The notes beneath the pieces were generated by a model. It was not told the origin of the DNA and did not search any database. It saw nothing but the letters and a program-made list of their open reading frames with translations. From positions 372,001 through 436,000 of the forward strand of contig NZ_CP107929.1 in NCBI RefSeq assembly GCF_036017915.1: DNA of 64,000 bases. Reading direction: 5' to 3'. Of the stretch, positions 16,542 to 25,039 are shown one piece after another; positions within the stretch are counted from its first letter, which is position 1, and the number at the start of each line of letters is the position of its first letter. The stretch comes from Micromonospora sp. NBC_00421 (lineage in GTDB: Bacteria > Actinomycetota > Actinomycetes > Mycobacteriales > Micromonosporaceae). A program made the translations under genes and the position numbers.

Positions 16542-17343
16542 CGAGACGCCCGACGCCGCCGAGGAAGACGGCCTGCTCGGCGTCCTCGGCGCTCTCCGGC
16601 GTCTCGGGCCGCCACTGCGGCACCCAGACCACCCCCGGATCGACCAGGGTGAAACCGTCGAAGAAGGCGGTCAGCTCGGCCCGGCTGCGGATGCACAGCG
16701 GATTGTCGGTGCGGCGGTAGACCCGTTCCGCCTCGGTCCGTTCCGCGCCGCTGCGGCTGTCGTCGCTGGCCTGGGAGAGGACCAGGTAACTGCCCGGGGC
16801 CAGCGCCGCGCGCAGGATGCGCAGGGTCTCCTCGGGATGGTCTGCGTGCGGGATGAAGTGCAGCACCGCCACCACCATCACGGCCACCGGTTGGGAGAAG
16901 TCGATCATCCGGTTGACCTCGGGGTGCCGCAGGATCGCCTCCGGGCGGCGCAGGTCCTCCCGGACGACTGTGGCGTTGCGGTTGCCGGCGAGGATCTCCT
17001 GGCTGTGCGCCACGGCGACCGGGTCGACGTCGACGTAGACCACCCGGGTGTCCGGGGCGGCCCGCTGCGCGATCTCGTGCACGTTGCCGACGGTGGGGAT
17101 GCCGGAGCCGATGTCGAGGAACTGGCGGATGCCGGAGTCGACCAGGTGCTGCACCACCCGGCGCAGGAACGCCCGGTTGGCCTGGGCCATCAGCGGCGCG
17201 TCGGGCACCGCCTCCACCATCGCGCGGGCGGCCACCCGGTCGGCGGCGAAGTTGTGCGAACCGCCGAGATAGTAGTCGTACATGCGGGCGACGCTGGGGC
17301 GCTCGATGTCGATGTCGTCGGGTGCCCAGTCCGGTCGCTGCAT
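16534..17343 (-). CDS. SAM-dependent methyltransferase (DUF574/Methyltransf_19 type)
   Basis: 269 residues from the ATG at 17343, preceded by AAGGGG at 6-nt spacing; a TTG two codons earlier is less likely. N-terminal IERPSVARMYDYYLGGSHNF and FLDIGSGIPTVGNVHEIA (motif I), VVYVDVDPVAVAHS (motif II) and VAVLHFIPHADHPEETLRIL are typical of the actinobacterial DUF574 family, for which no substrate is known. The gene overlaps the GGDEF-EAL gene by 8 bp. A second-messenger link is only suggested by that overlap. Confidence 0.88.
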   Translation of the reverse strand: MQRPDWAPDDIDIERPSVARMYDYYLGGSHNFAADRVAARAMVEAVPDAPLMAQANRAFLRRVVQHLVDSGIRQFLDIGSGIPTVGNVHEIAQRAAPDTRVVYVDVDPVAVAHSQEILAGNRNATVVREDLRRPEAILRHPEVNRMIDFSQPVAVMVVAVLHFIPHADHPEETLRILRAALAPGSYLVLSQASDDSRSGAERTEAERVYRRTDNPLCIRSRAELTAFFDGFTLVDPGVVWVPQWRPETPESAEDAEQAVFLGGVGRLDG

Positions 17344-17494
17344 CCCCAACCCCTTTGTCGAGTAGCACCACGAGGGTCGTCACCTGCGCGGTTCACCCGG
17401 GTATTGTGCCCCTCCGCTGCGCAGGTGCAAAGAGAGTGATCAGTGCGCGATCGTCCCCTCACCGCGCGCAGTCGGAGCCGGCGGTTGGGGTGGT

Positions 17495-17526
17495 CAGGCC
17501 CGGGTCCGGCGGTGGACCCGGGCCTG
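17495..17526 (-). terminator. Terminator of the two-component operon
   Basis: Perfect 13-bp arms (17495-17507 and 17514-17526) around a 6-nt loop, 24 bp beyond the response-regulator stop on the minus strand. Confidence 0.7.
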
Positions 17527-17550
17527 TGGCCCGGCGGGTGCGACCCGCCT

Positions 17551-18219
17551 TCAGAACTTCGGGGCGTCCGGCGCCTCGAGCAGGCCCAGCCGCAGGGCGG
17601 TCATCAGCGCCTGCGCCCGGTTGGCCGCGCCCAGCTTCTCGTAGAGCTTGGAGATGTGGGTCTTGGCGGTGGACTCGCTGACGAAGAGCTGCTTGGCGAT
17701 GCCGGCCACGCTCATGCCGTCGGCGAGCAGCCGCAGCACCTGACCCTCGCGGGGGGACAACTGCGGGCCGGACGGGGCCAGCCGGCGCTTCATCGCCTCG
17801 GCCAGGTCGGCGGCGGTGAACGCGCTGGGGGAGGAGGCGGCGTGCCGGGCGGCGGCGACCACCTCGTCGGCCGGCGCGGTCTTCGGCACGAAGGCGCTCG
17901 CCCCGGCCTCCAACGCGCCGAAGAGCTGGTCGTCACCGGCGTACATGGTGAGCACCACGATGCCCATCGAGGCGCTGGACTTGCGCAGCGCCCGGGTGGC
18001 CTCCAGGCCGCTGCCGTCGGGCAGCCGCAGATCCATGATCACGACGTCCGGTTGCAGCGCGCCGGCCTGGCGCACGCCCTCCGCCGCCGTGGCGGCCTCG
18101 CCGACGACCTCGAACTGACGGTCACGCTCGAAGGCGTGCCGCAGCCCCTTGCGGATCAGGTCGTGATCGTCGACAAGGAGGACCTTGGTACGGGTGGCCG
18201 GTGTCGGGCTTGTGGTCAT
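17551..18219 (-). CDS. NarL/LuxR-type response regulator
   Basis: 222 residues from an ATG with GGAG 10 nt upstream. The receiver domain (1-120) has VDDHD, the phosphoacceptor in VIMDLRLPDGSG, the conserved Thr in VVLTMY and Lys in VPKTAP. The C-terminal LuxR HTH (~155-215) has LSPREGQVLRLLADGMSVAG and SESTAKTHISKLYEKLGA. It lies 7 bp after the histidine kinase and must be its partner. The target genes are not visible from sequence. Confidence 0.95.
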   Translation of the reverse strand: MTTSPTPATRTKVLLVDDHDLIRKGLRHAFERDRQFEVVGEAATAAEGVRQAGALQPDVVIMDLRLPDGSGLEATRALRKSSASMGIVVLTMYAGDDQLFGALEAGASAFVPKTAPADEVVAAARHAASSPSAFTAADLAEAMKRRLAPSGPQLSPREGQVLRLLADGMSVAGIAKQLFVSESTAKTHISKLYEKLGAANRAQALMTALRLGLLEAPDAPKF

Positions 18220-18226
18220 CCTCGAA

Positions 18227-19918
18227 TTACTCCACTTCTGCTGCTGCGCTGCCACGCACGTTATCGCGCCGGGGCGACGAACCCACCACCACCGCCACGG
18301 TCGTTCCGCTGGGTTGCCGGGGACTGATCTCCAGCCGGCCCCGGATACGTTCCGCCCTCTCTGCCATGATCGCAAGACCGTAGTGACCGTCGGTGCGCTG
18401 GTCACCGATGCCGTGACCGTCATCCGACACTTCAATTTGGGCGTACGGGGGGTCCACCTCACAGGTGACCCAGAGATTCGACGCCCCGGCGTGCTTGCGG
18501 GCGTTGGTCACCGCCTCCTGCGCGATGCGCAGCAACTCGGCCTCGGTGGCGGCGGGCAGCCGGGCGGTCGACTCGTCGAGCGACAGGTGCACCCGCAGCC
18601 CGCCGGACGCGCCCACGGTGCGGGCGTACTCGGCGATCGCCGCCGCCAGGCCGCCGTGCCGGTCCACCTCGCTGCGCAGCTCGAACAGGCTCAACCGCAG
18701 CTCGGTGATCACCCGGGTCACCTCGCCGCGCAGGGTGCGCAGCGCCTCGGCGGTCTCCTTCGGGTCCTCGTCGACGTAGGCCAGGGCGTTGTCGATGCCG
18801 TAACCGACCATCACCAGCTCCTGTGCCACCCCGTCGTGGATCTCCCGGGCCAGCCGCTGCCGCTCCTCGTTGGTCGCCAGCGAGCGTACGTCGTCGAAGA
18901 GGAGCGCCGCCTCCAGCCGCAGCGCGGCCGGGCCGGTCAACGCGGTCACCCGGGACACCACAGGCGGTGGGTAGGCGTGCGCCGCGTCCGCCTCCAGCAC
19001 CACCAGGCCGACGGTACGGACCCCGGCGACCAACGGCACGATCAGCGCCGAGACGTCGCCGCCGGTGTGCGAGCGGGCCTGCGAGCGGGCCGAGGTCTGC
19101 GGTTGCTGGCTGGCCCAGGCGTCGGCGATCGCCGAGTCGGCGTCCAGCGTCGTCTCCCAGTCGACCCGGTCCACGCCGACCTGGGCGAGCACCACCAGCC
19201 GCCCGCCGCCGCTTGCCGACAGCACCGCGCCCCGGTTGCCGGGGGCGACCGTCCGCAGCTCCTCCAGCAGGTGCTCGGAGATGCCGCCCGGGTCGAGGGT
19301 GGCCCCGGGCAGCTGCCGGGCGACCGTCCGCAGCTGGGTCAGCAGCCGGGTCGCCTCGGCGTACGGCTGGGGCTTGCTCTCGGCCCGGACCTGCATCACC
19401 TGGTGCAACGTGCCGGCGGCGTAGAGGCCGAGCCCGGCGAGGATCAGCCACTGCGCGCAGACCGCCAGGTAGCCCGGTTGGCCGAGCTGCCGTCCGCCGT
19501 CGACCTCGGTGAATCCACCGGCCACCAGCAGGGTGGCCGCGGTGACGCCGAGCAGCACCGCGCCCTCGCGGAACTGCCGGCGCAGCGCGGTGACGGTCAC
19601 CGGCACCGCCAGGTACGGCAGCACCGCCGACGCGCCCAGCCCGCCGACCGACGAGCCGAGGGCGGAGGCGACGGCGACCTGGCTGGCGGCCAGCCCGATC
19701 ACCAGCGCCTCGGCGAGCCGGCTCAGCGGGCCGAGCAGCCGGTGTTCGGGGGCCAGCAGGGCGGGTGCTCCGGCGGCGGCCAGCAGGGCGATCCACCAGA
19801 GCTGGGCGGGATCGCGGGTGGCGATCAGGGTCAGGACGCCGACCAGCGCGAGCATCACCGCACGCGCGGCGGCGGCGAGGGGACGCGTCTGGGGGCGGAC
19901 GGCTGTGGAGGCGGACAC
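18227..19918 (-). CDS. NarL-type sensor histidine kinase with GAF-like region
   Basis: 563 residues from GTG. Four to five membrane helices lie in the first ~170 residues (VMLALVGVLTLIA, LWWIALLAAAG, LILAGLGLYAAG). A GAF-like domain (~180-330) follows, then HisKA_3 with the phosphoacceptor His in LAREIHDGVAQELV, and a HATPase domain (EAVTNARKHAGASN, VSDDGHGIG). The signal is unknown. A TACGAT -10-like box at 19926-19931 ends 7 nt before the start, suggesting a leaderless mRNA. The response regulator follows directly. Confidence 0.93.
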   Translation of the reverse strand: MSASTAVRPQTRPLAAAARAVMLALVGVLTLIATRDPAQLWWIALLAAAGAPALLAPEHRLLGPLSRLAEALVIGLAASQVAVASALGSSVGGLGASAVLPYLAVPVTVTALRRQFREGAVLLGVTAATLLVAGGFTEVDGGRQLGQPGYLAVCAQWLILAGLGLYAAGTLHQVMQVRAESKPQPYAEATRLLTQLRTVARQLPGATLDPGGISEHLLEELRTVAPGNRGAVLSASGGGRLVVLAQVGVDRVDWETTLDADSAIADAWASQQPQTSARSQARSHTGGDVSALIVPLVAGVRTVGLVVLEADAAHAYPPPVVSRVTALTGPAALRLEAALLFDDVRSLATNEERQRLAREIHDGVAQELVMVGYGIDNALAYVDEDPKETAEALRTLRGEVTRVITELRLSLFELRSEVDRHGGLAAAIAEYARTVGASGGLRVHLSLDESTARLPAATEAELLRIAQEAVTNARKHAGASNLWVTCEVDPPYAQIEVSDDGHGIGDQRTDGHYGLAIMAERAERIRGRLEISPRQPSGTTVAVVVGSSPRRDNVRGSAAAEVE

Positions 19919-19932
19919 GTGACGGATCGTAG

Positions 19933-21732
19933 TCAGCCTTGGTAGATGTCCGCGATCTCGGCCGCGTACGTCTTGTGCACGACCTGCCGTTTGACCTTGA
20001 GGGAGGGGGTCAACTCGCCTGTCGCCTCGGTGAAGTCGTGCGGCAGGATGCGGAACACCTTGATCGCCTCGGCCTTGGAGACGGCCAGGTTGGCGGTGTC
20101 CACCGCGCCCTGGATCTCGGCCCGCAGCCCGTCGTGGGTAAGCAGCTGGTCGACCGGGGTGTCAGCGGGCAGCCCGTGCCCGGCCAGCCACTTCGGCAGC
20201 GCCTCCTCGTCGATGGTGACCAGGGCGGCGATGAACGGCTGCCGGTCGCCGACCACCACGCACTGGCTGACCAGCGGGTGCGACCGGACCTGGTCCTCCA
20301 GCACGGCCGGGGCGACGTTCTTGCCGGCGGCCGTCACGATGATCTCCTTCTTGCGGCCGGTGATGCTGAGGAACCCGTCGTCGTCGAGGTGCCCCAGGTC
20401 GCCGGTGCGGAACCAGCCGTCGGCGAGCGCCTCGGCGGTGGCCGCGTCGTTCTTCCAGTAGCCCTGGAAGATCAGGTCGCCGGCGATCAGGATCTCGCCG
20501 TCGTCGGCGATCCGGATGGTCACGCCGGGCAGTGGTCGGCCGACGGTGCCGATCTTGGTGCCGGTGGGCAGGTTGGCCGCGGCGGCGGGGGAGGTCTCGG
20601 TGAGGCCGTACCCCTCGCAGATGGTCACCCCGATGCCCCGGAAGAAGTGCCCGAGCCGGGCGCCGAGCGGCGCGCCGCCGGAGATCGCATCCCGGCAGCG
20701 GCCACCGAGGGCGGCCCGGAGCTTGCGGTAGACCAGCCTGTCGAAGACGGCGTGCTGGGCGCGCAGCGCCAGCCCCGGACCCTGCGGGGTCTCCTGCGCC
20801 TCGCTCCAGGCGATGGCGACCTTCTCTGCCCGGTCGAAGATCGCGCCCTTGCCGTCGGCCTCGGCCTTCTGCCGGGCGCCGTTGTAGACCTTCTCGAAGA
20901 CCCGGGGTACGGAGAGCACGAAGGTGGGCCGGAACTCCTGGAGCTCGGCGACCAGGTCCCGGGTGTCGGCGCAGTGCGCCATGGTGGTCCGCGCCTGCAC
21001 CACCCCGATCTGGATGAGCCGGGCGAAGGCGTGCGCCAGCGGGAGGAACAGCAGGGTCGAGGCCCCCGGGCGGAACAGGTTCGGCAGCACCGGCACCGCG
21101 TTGGCGATGTCGGCGTACATGTTGCGGTGGGTCAGCACGCAGCCCTTGGGGCGGCCGGTGGTGCCGCTGGTGTAGATGATCGTGGCGACGTCGGCGGCGC
21201 GGACCGAGGTGCGCCGGCGCTCGATCTCGTCCCGGTCGACCGACGTGCCGCCGGCGACGATCTCGTCCACCCCGCCCAGCTCGATCTGCCACACCTCGCG
21301 CAGCTCGGGCAGCCGGTCCCGGATCCCGGCGACCAGGGTGGCGTGGCTGTTGGTCTCCACCACCACCGCGACCGCGCCGGAGTCGGCGAGGATCCAGGCG
21401 GCCTGTTCGGCGCTGGAGGTCTCGTAGATCGGCACGGTGACCGCGCCGGCGGCCCAGATGGCGTAGTCGAGCAGGGTCCACTCGTACCGGGTGCGGCTCA
21501 TCAGGGCGACCCGGTCGCCGGGGTTGATCCCCGCGCCGGCCAGGCCCCGGGCGACCGCGACCACCTCGTCGCGGAACTGCCGGCAGGTGACGTCGACCCC
21601 GGCGCGGCCCTCGGCGGCGGGCCGGACGAACTGCACCGCGTCCGGTGCGGCCTCGGCGTTGTCCCAGACCGGGTCGGTCAGGCTTGCCGCGTCGCCGATG
21701 CTGACGATCGGCGGAACGGAGAACTCGCGCAC
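19933..21732 (-). CDS. fadD15: Long-chain acyl-CoA synthetase (FadD15-like)
   Basis: 599 residues from the GTG at 21732, chosen for GAGGGA 6 nt upstream. The AMP-binding signature is IIYTSGTTGRPKGCVLTHRN. GYGLTETSPA, DGWFRTGDLG and the C-terminal KTYAAEIADIYQ complete an ANL enzyme. It activates long-chain fatty acids to acyl-CoA with ATP for lipid synthesis or beta-oxidation. Homologues sit beside the SRPBCC gene in other actinobacteria (Rv2187/Rv2185c). A TAGGTT box at 21787-21792 may be its -10. It is divergent from the SRPBCC gene. Confidence 0.92.
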   Translation of the reverse strand: MREFSVPPIVSIGDAASLTDPVWDNAEAAPDAVQFVRPAAEGRAGVDVTCRQFRDEVVAVARGLAGAGINPGDRVALMSRTRYEWTLLDYAIWAAGAVTVPIYETSSAEQAAWILADSGAVAVVVETNSHATLVAGIRDRLPELREVWQIELGGVDEIVAGGTSVDRDEIERRRTSVRAADVATIIYTSGTTGRPKGCVLTHRNMYADIANAVPVLPNLFRPGASTLLFLPLAHAFARLIQIGVVQARTTMAHCADTRDLVAELQEFRPTFVLSVPRVFEKVYNGARQKAEADGKGAIFDRAEKVAIAWSEAQETPQGPGLALRAQHAVFDRLVYRKLRAALGGRCRDAISGGAPLGARLGHFFRGIGVTICEGYGLTETSPAAAANLPTGTKIGTVGRPLPGVTIRIADDGEILIAGDLIFQGYWKNDAATAEALADGWFRTGDLGHLDDDGFLSITGRKKEIIVTAAGKNVAPAVLEDQVRSHPLVSQCVVVGDRQPFIAALVTIDEEALPKWLAGHGLPADTPVDQLLTHDGLRAEIQGAVDTANLAVSKAEAIKVFRILPHDFTEATGELTPSLKVKRQVVHKTYAAEIADIYQG

Positions 21733-21888
21733 CTGCACTCCCTCGTGCTCGCACTGGCCGGGCCGACCACGGACCGGCATTGTCGAAACCTACCCGCCCA
21801 CCCCGGCGGATGCGCCAGGCAGGTTGCCCGCCCACCGGCCCGGACCGCCCTTCGGGGGTGGAGCGGGGCGTCCGCCGGCTGCGGCGGG

Positions 21889-21894
21889 TAGCCT
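21889..21894 (+). promoter_or_regulatory. -10 box TAGCCT of a leaderless SRPBCC mRNA
   Basis: TAGCCT occupies -12 to -7 relative to the ATG at 21901, the spacing expected if the transcript begins at the start codon. No ribosome site is present. Confidence 0.55.
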
Positions 21895-21900
21895 CCCCCC

Positions 21901-22353
21901 ATGGCGGACTCCTCCACCCAGTCGATCATCATCGGCGCGTCACCGGACCGGGTGGCCGCAGTCATCTGCGACTTCGCGAGCTACCCGGAGTGGACCGAGG
22001 CGGTGCGTCGGACCGAGGTCGTCGAGGAGTACGAGGACGGCTACGCCAGCCAGGTCCGGTTCACCATCGACGCCGGGGTGATGGCCGACGAGTACGTGTT
22101 GGCCTACGAGTACGCCGAGGACCTGTCCCGGGTCGAGTGGCACCTGGTGGCGCCGTCGAAGATGCAGAAGGCCCAGCGCGGCTCGTACGACCTGGCCGGC
22201 AACCCGGACGGCACCTGCACGGTGACCTACACCCTGGAGGTCGAGCTGTCGGTGGGCATGCTCGGCATGTTCCGCCGCAAGGCCGAGAAAATGATCATGG
22301 ATACGGCGTTGAAGCAGCTCAAGCACCGGGTAGAAGCAACCGGTGCGGCGTAG
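21901..22353 (+). CDS. SRPBCC (polyketide cyclase/START-like) protein
   Basis: 150 residues. IIGASPDRVAAVICDFASYPEWTEAVRRTEVVE opens the helix-grip fold, and the C-terminal amphipathic helix is KAEKMIMDTALKQLKHRVEA. These proteins have a hydrophobic pocket for lipids or polyketides, and the Rv2185c relative sits in the same place next to FadD15. The ligand is unknown; a lipid-related role is inferred from the neighbour. The last codons overlap the next upstream frame only outside its likely start. Confidence 0.88.
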   Translation: MADSSTQSIIIGASPDRVAAVICDFASYPEWTEAVRRTEVVEEYEDGYASQVRFTIDAGVMADEYVLAYEYAEDLSRVEWHLVAPSKMQKAQRGSYDLAGNPDGTCTVTYTLEVELSVGMLGMFRRKAEKMIMDTALKQLKHRVEATGAA

Positions 22354-22390
22354 CGGCGCGGCGGCCGGCGACACGACGGAGGAGCCGACC

Positions 22391-23074
22391 ATGGGCGCAA
22401 CGGAACCGGGTTCGGCCCGGGAGGAAGCGGAACGGCTGGTCGCCACGCTGCTCGCGACGGCCAGACTGGCGTCCGCAGGCACCGGCCCGGGGGCGGGACC
22501 GTGGGGTCCGCTCGGTGGGATCGTCTCGGGTGTCCTCGGTCACAGTGCCGGTCCGTCCCGCCCGACCGGCGGCGCCCACCGGGTCGACGGTTTCGGCACC
22601 GCATCGCCCGAGTGCTGCATCTGTCCGGTCTGCCGGGCTATCGCCGCGTTGCGTGACCCGAGTCCGGAGTTCGCCGAGCGGCTCGCGACCGGTGCGGGAG
22701 ATCTGGCAGCCGGCGTCGCCAGCCTGATGCGTGCGTTCGGTACGCCCGGAGGTGGGGAAGCATCCCACGCGACGCCCGCTGACGCCAGCGCGACGACCGG
22801 CGGGGACGGACCTTCCGATTCCGACGCCGATCATGTGTGGCGCGAGGCCACCCGTACCGGGCATGATTCTGCGTCGGCGCCGGAGCGGGACGTCTGGTCC
22901 GCCGCCACCCGGGCGGAGGACGCGGCCGCACCGACCGTCGCCGCACCGCCCGTCGACGACGCCGGGCCGGCCGCGCCGGCCCAGCAGGTCCGGCCCACGG
23001 CCGACGGCCCCGTGGTGCCCGCCTCGCGAGCGCCGGGCGGCGCGGGCGGGGACGCACCAGGCGACGGGGCCTGA
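22391..23074 (+). CDS. Conserved actinobacterial protein with CxxCxxC-like motif
   Basis: 227 residues from the ATG at 22391, chosen for GGAGGAG upstream. The ordered part (1-125) contains ECCICPVCRAIAALRDPSPE (around residue 72), a Cys-rich knuckle before a helical region (FAERLATGAGDLAAGVASLM). The remaining 100 residues are disordered, rich in Ala/Asp/Pro. It resembles the proteins tentatively grouped as DUF5304 that precede glucokinase genes in streptomycetes. A metal site at the cysteines is possible. It lies between the SRPBCC and glucokinase genes, probably on the same transcript. Confidence 0.7.
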   Translation: MGATEPGSAREEAERLVATLLATARLASAGTGPGAGPWGPLGGIVSGVLGHSAGPSRPTGGAHRVDGFGTASPECCICPVCRAIAALRDPSPEFAERLATGAGDLAAGVASLMRAFGTPGGGEASHATPADASATTGGDGPSDSDADHVWREATRTGHDSASAPERDVWSAATRAEDAAAPTVAAPPVDDAGPAAPAQQVRPTADGPVVPASRAPGGAGGDAPGDGA

Positions 23075-23147
23075 CCACCGGACATCCCGGCGGCGTACGG
23101 CCGGATCGGCCGATGTCGGGACGCACATGCAGAGGGGAGTGGCCGCG

Positions 23148-24095
23148 GTGACGCTGACCATCGGAGTCGACGTCGGTGGCACGAAGGTGGCCGGCGGTGT
23201 CGTGGACGACACCGGCAGGGTGCTCGTGCAGGCCCGGCGGGACACCCCCGCGGACGACGTCGGCAAGACCCGCGACGTCATCATCGAGCTGGTCACCGAG
23301 CTGGCCACCGGCCACCAGGTCGACGCGGTGGGGATCGGCGCGGCCGGCTGGATCGACGCCTCCCGCTCCACCGTGCTCTTCGCCCCGAACCTGGCCTGGC
23401 GCGACGAGCCGCTGCGCGACTACGTCAGCACCGCCACCGGGCTGCCGGTGATCGTGGAGAACGACGGCAACGTGGCGGCGTGGGCCGAGTTCCGGCACGG
23501 CGCGGCCCGGGACGCCGACGACTCCATGGTCATGTTCACCATCGGCACCGGGGTCGGCGGCGGCATCGTGCTCGGCGGTGAGCTGGTCCGCGGCGCCCAC
23601 GGCATCGCCGCCGAGCTGGGCCACATGCTCACCGTCCCCGACGGCCACCAGTGCGGTTGCGGCCGGCTCGGCTGCATCGAGCAGTACGCCAGCGGCAGCG
23701 CCCTGGTCCGGTTCGCCCGCGCCGGTGCCCGGCAGGAGCCGCAGCGCGCCACCGCCCTGCTGGAGCTGGCCGGCGGCGAGGCCGAGGCGATCACCGGCCC
23801 GATGGTCACCACCGCCGCGCAGGCCGGCGACCCGATCTCGGCCGAGGCGTTCGCCCAGATCGGCCGCTGGCTGGGCACCAGCCTCGCCGACATGGCCCAG
23901 ATCCTCGACCCGCAGGTGCTTGTGGTCGGCGGTGGCGTGATCGACGCCGGCGACCTGCTGCTCGGCCCGACCCGGCGGTCCTTCACCGACGCGCTGGCCC
24001 AACGCAGCCGGCTCCCGGTGGCCGAGGTGCGCCCCGCCGAGCTGGGCAACAGCGCCGGCGTCATCGGCGCCGCCGACCTGGCCCGCCGCCGGTGA
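23148..24095 (+). CDS. glkA: ROK-family glucokinase
   Basis: 315 residues from the GTG at 23148 (GGGGAG 8 nt upstream; gives the usual VTLTIGVDVGGTK). ATP-binding phosphate loop GVDVGGTKVAGG, catalytic Asp in VENDGNVAAWAE, and the ROK zinc motif CGCGRLGCIEQYASG (Cys x3 plus upstream His in ELGHMLTVPDGHQ) are all present. It phosphorylates glucose with ATP and in streptomycetes also mediates glucose repression. Its stop overlaps the following gene (GTGA). Confidence 0.95.
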   Translation: MTLTIGVDVGGTKVAGGVVDDTGRVLVQARRDTPADDVGKTRDVIIELVTELATGHQVDAVGIGAAGWIDASRSTVLFAPNLAWRDEPLRDYVSTATGLPVIVENDGNVAAWAEFRHGAARDADDSMVMFTIGTGVGGGIVLGGELVRGAHGIAAELGHMLTVPDGHQCGCGRLGCIEQYASGSALVRFARAGARQEPQRATALLELAGGEAEAITGPMVTTAAQAGDPISAEAFAQIGRWLGTSLADMAQILDPQVLVVGGGVIDAGDLLLGPTRRSFTDALAQRSRLPVAEVRPAELGNSAGVIGAADLARRR

Positions 24096-24871
24096 GCGCC
24101 GGATCGACGGCTCCCCGCCCGGCCGCTGCCGCATCCGCCGACACCGACGCGGGAACCCCGGGCCCGGCGGGCGACGGCAGGCGGGTGCCGCTGCGGGTGG
24201 TCTCGTACAACATCCACAGTCAGCGCGACGACACGGCGGCGCTGGCCAGCGTGGTCCGCGAGGCCGCCCCGGACGTGGTGATCGTGCAGGAGGCGCCGCG
24301 CCGGTTCCGGTGGCGGCAGAAGTCCGCCGCGCTGGCCGACTCGTTCGGGCTGGTGGTGGCCGCCGGTGGCCTGCCCTCGCTGGGCAACCTGCTGCTGACC
24401 AGCCTGCGGGTCCGGGTGACCGGGACGCACTGCCAGCGGTTCCCGCTCACCCCGGGCCGGCACCTGCGTGGCGCGGCGTACGCCCGTTGTGAGGTGGGCG
24501 GGGCCCGGTTCCTGCTGGCCGGCTCGCACCTGGCCACCGACCCGGTCGAACGCCCCGGCCAGGCCGCCCTGCTCAAGCGGGAACTGTCCGCCAGCGACCT
24601 GCCGGTGGTCTTCGGGGCCGACCTCAACGAGGGGCCGGACGGCCCGGCCTGGGGTACCGTCGCGGCCGGGTTGACCGACGCGGCGATCGCCGCCGACGCG
24701 GCGGACCGGCACACCTACTCGTGCGCCAACCCGCGTCGCCGCATCGACGCGCTCTTCGTCGACCCCCGGGTCGAGGTGGTCGGCTACGACGTGGTGGACA
24801 CCCCGACGACCCGCCGGGCCAGCGACCACTTCCCGGTCCTGGTGGACCTGCTGCTACCGGCCGCCGGCTGA
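24092..24871 (+). CDS. Endonuclease/exonuclease/phosphatase-family protein
   Basis: 259 residues. After a ~30-residue low-complexity N-terminus the EEP fold shows RVVSYNIHSQRDD, VIVQEAP (metal-binding Glu), GSHLATDP, VFGADLNEGP (catalytic Asp/Asn), RIDALFV and the final SDHFPVLVDL. These enzymes hydrolyse phosphodiesters in nucleic acids or phospholipids; the substrate is not evident. The GTG start overlaps the glucokinase stop, so the two are co-translated. Confidence 0.9.
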   Translation: MSAGSTAPRPAAAASADTDAGTPGPAGDGRRVPLRVVSYNIHSQRDDTAALASVVREAAPDVVIVQEAPRRFRWRQKSAALADSFGLVVAAGGLPSLGNLLLTSLRVRVTGTHCQRFPLTPGRHLRGAAYARCEVGGARFLLAGSHLATDPVERPGQAALLKRELSASDLPVVFGADLNEGPDGPAWGTVAAGLTDAAIAADAADRHTYSCANPRRRIDALFVDPRVEVVGYDVVDTPTTRRASDHFPVLVDLLLPAAG

Positions 24872-24874
24872 ACC

Positions 24875-24899
24875 GTCGGCGAGGCACCGGCTCGCCGAC
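24875..24899 (+). terminator. Hairpin after the EEP gene
   Basis: Nine-bp perfect arms GTCGGCGAG/CTCGCCGAC with a 7-nt loop, 3 bp after the stop. Confidence 0.45.
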
Positions 24900-25039
24900 C
24901 GGCATGCTCCGGTCGGCCCGCCGGGCCGGGTCCACGCCGACCCGCGACGGCCCCCGCGAGCCGGGCTGGACAACGGGCCGCGGGTCCGGGGAGGATGCCC
25001 GTCGAACCGGCGTACCTGGCCGCACAAAAGGAGATTCCG

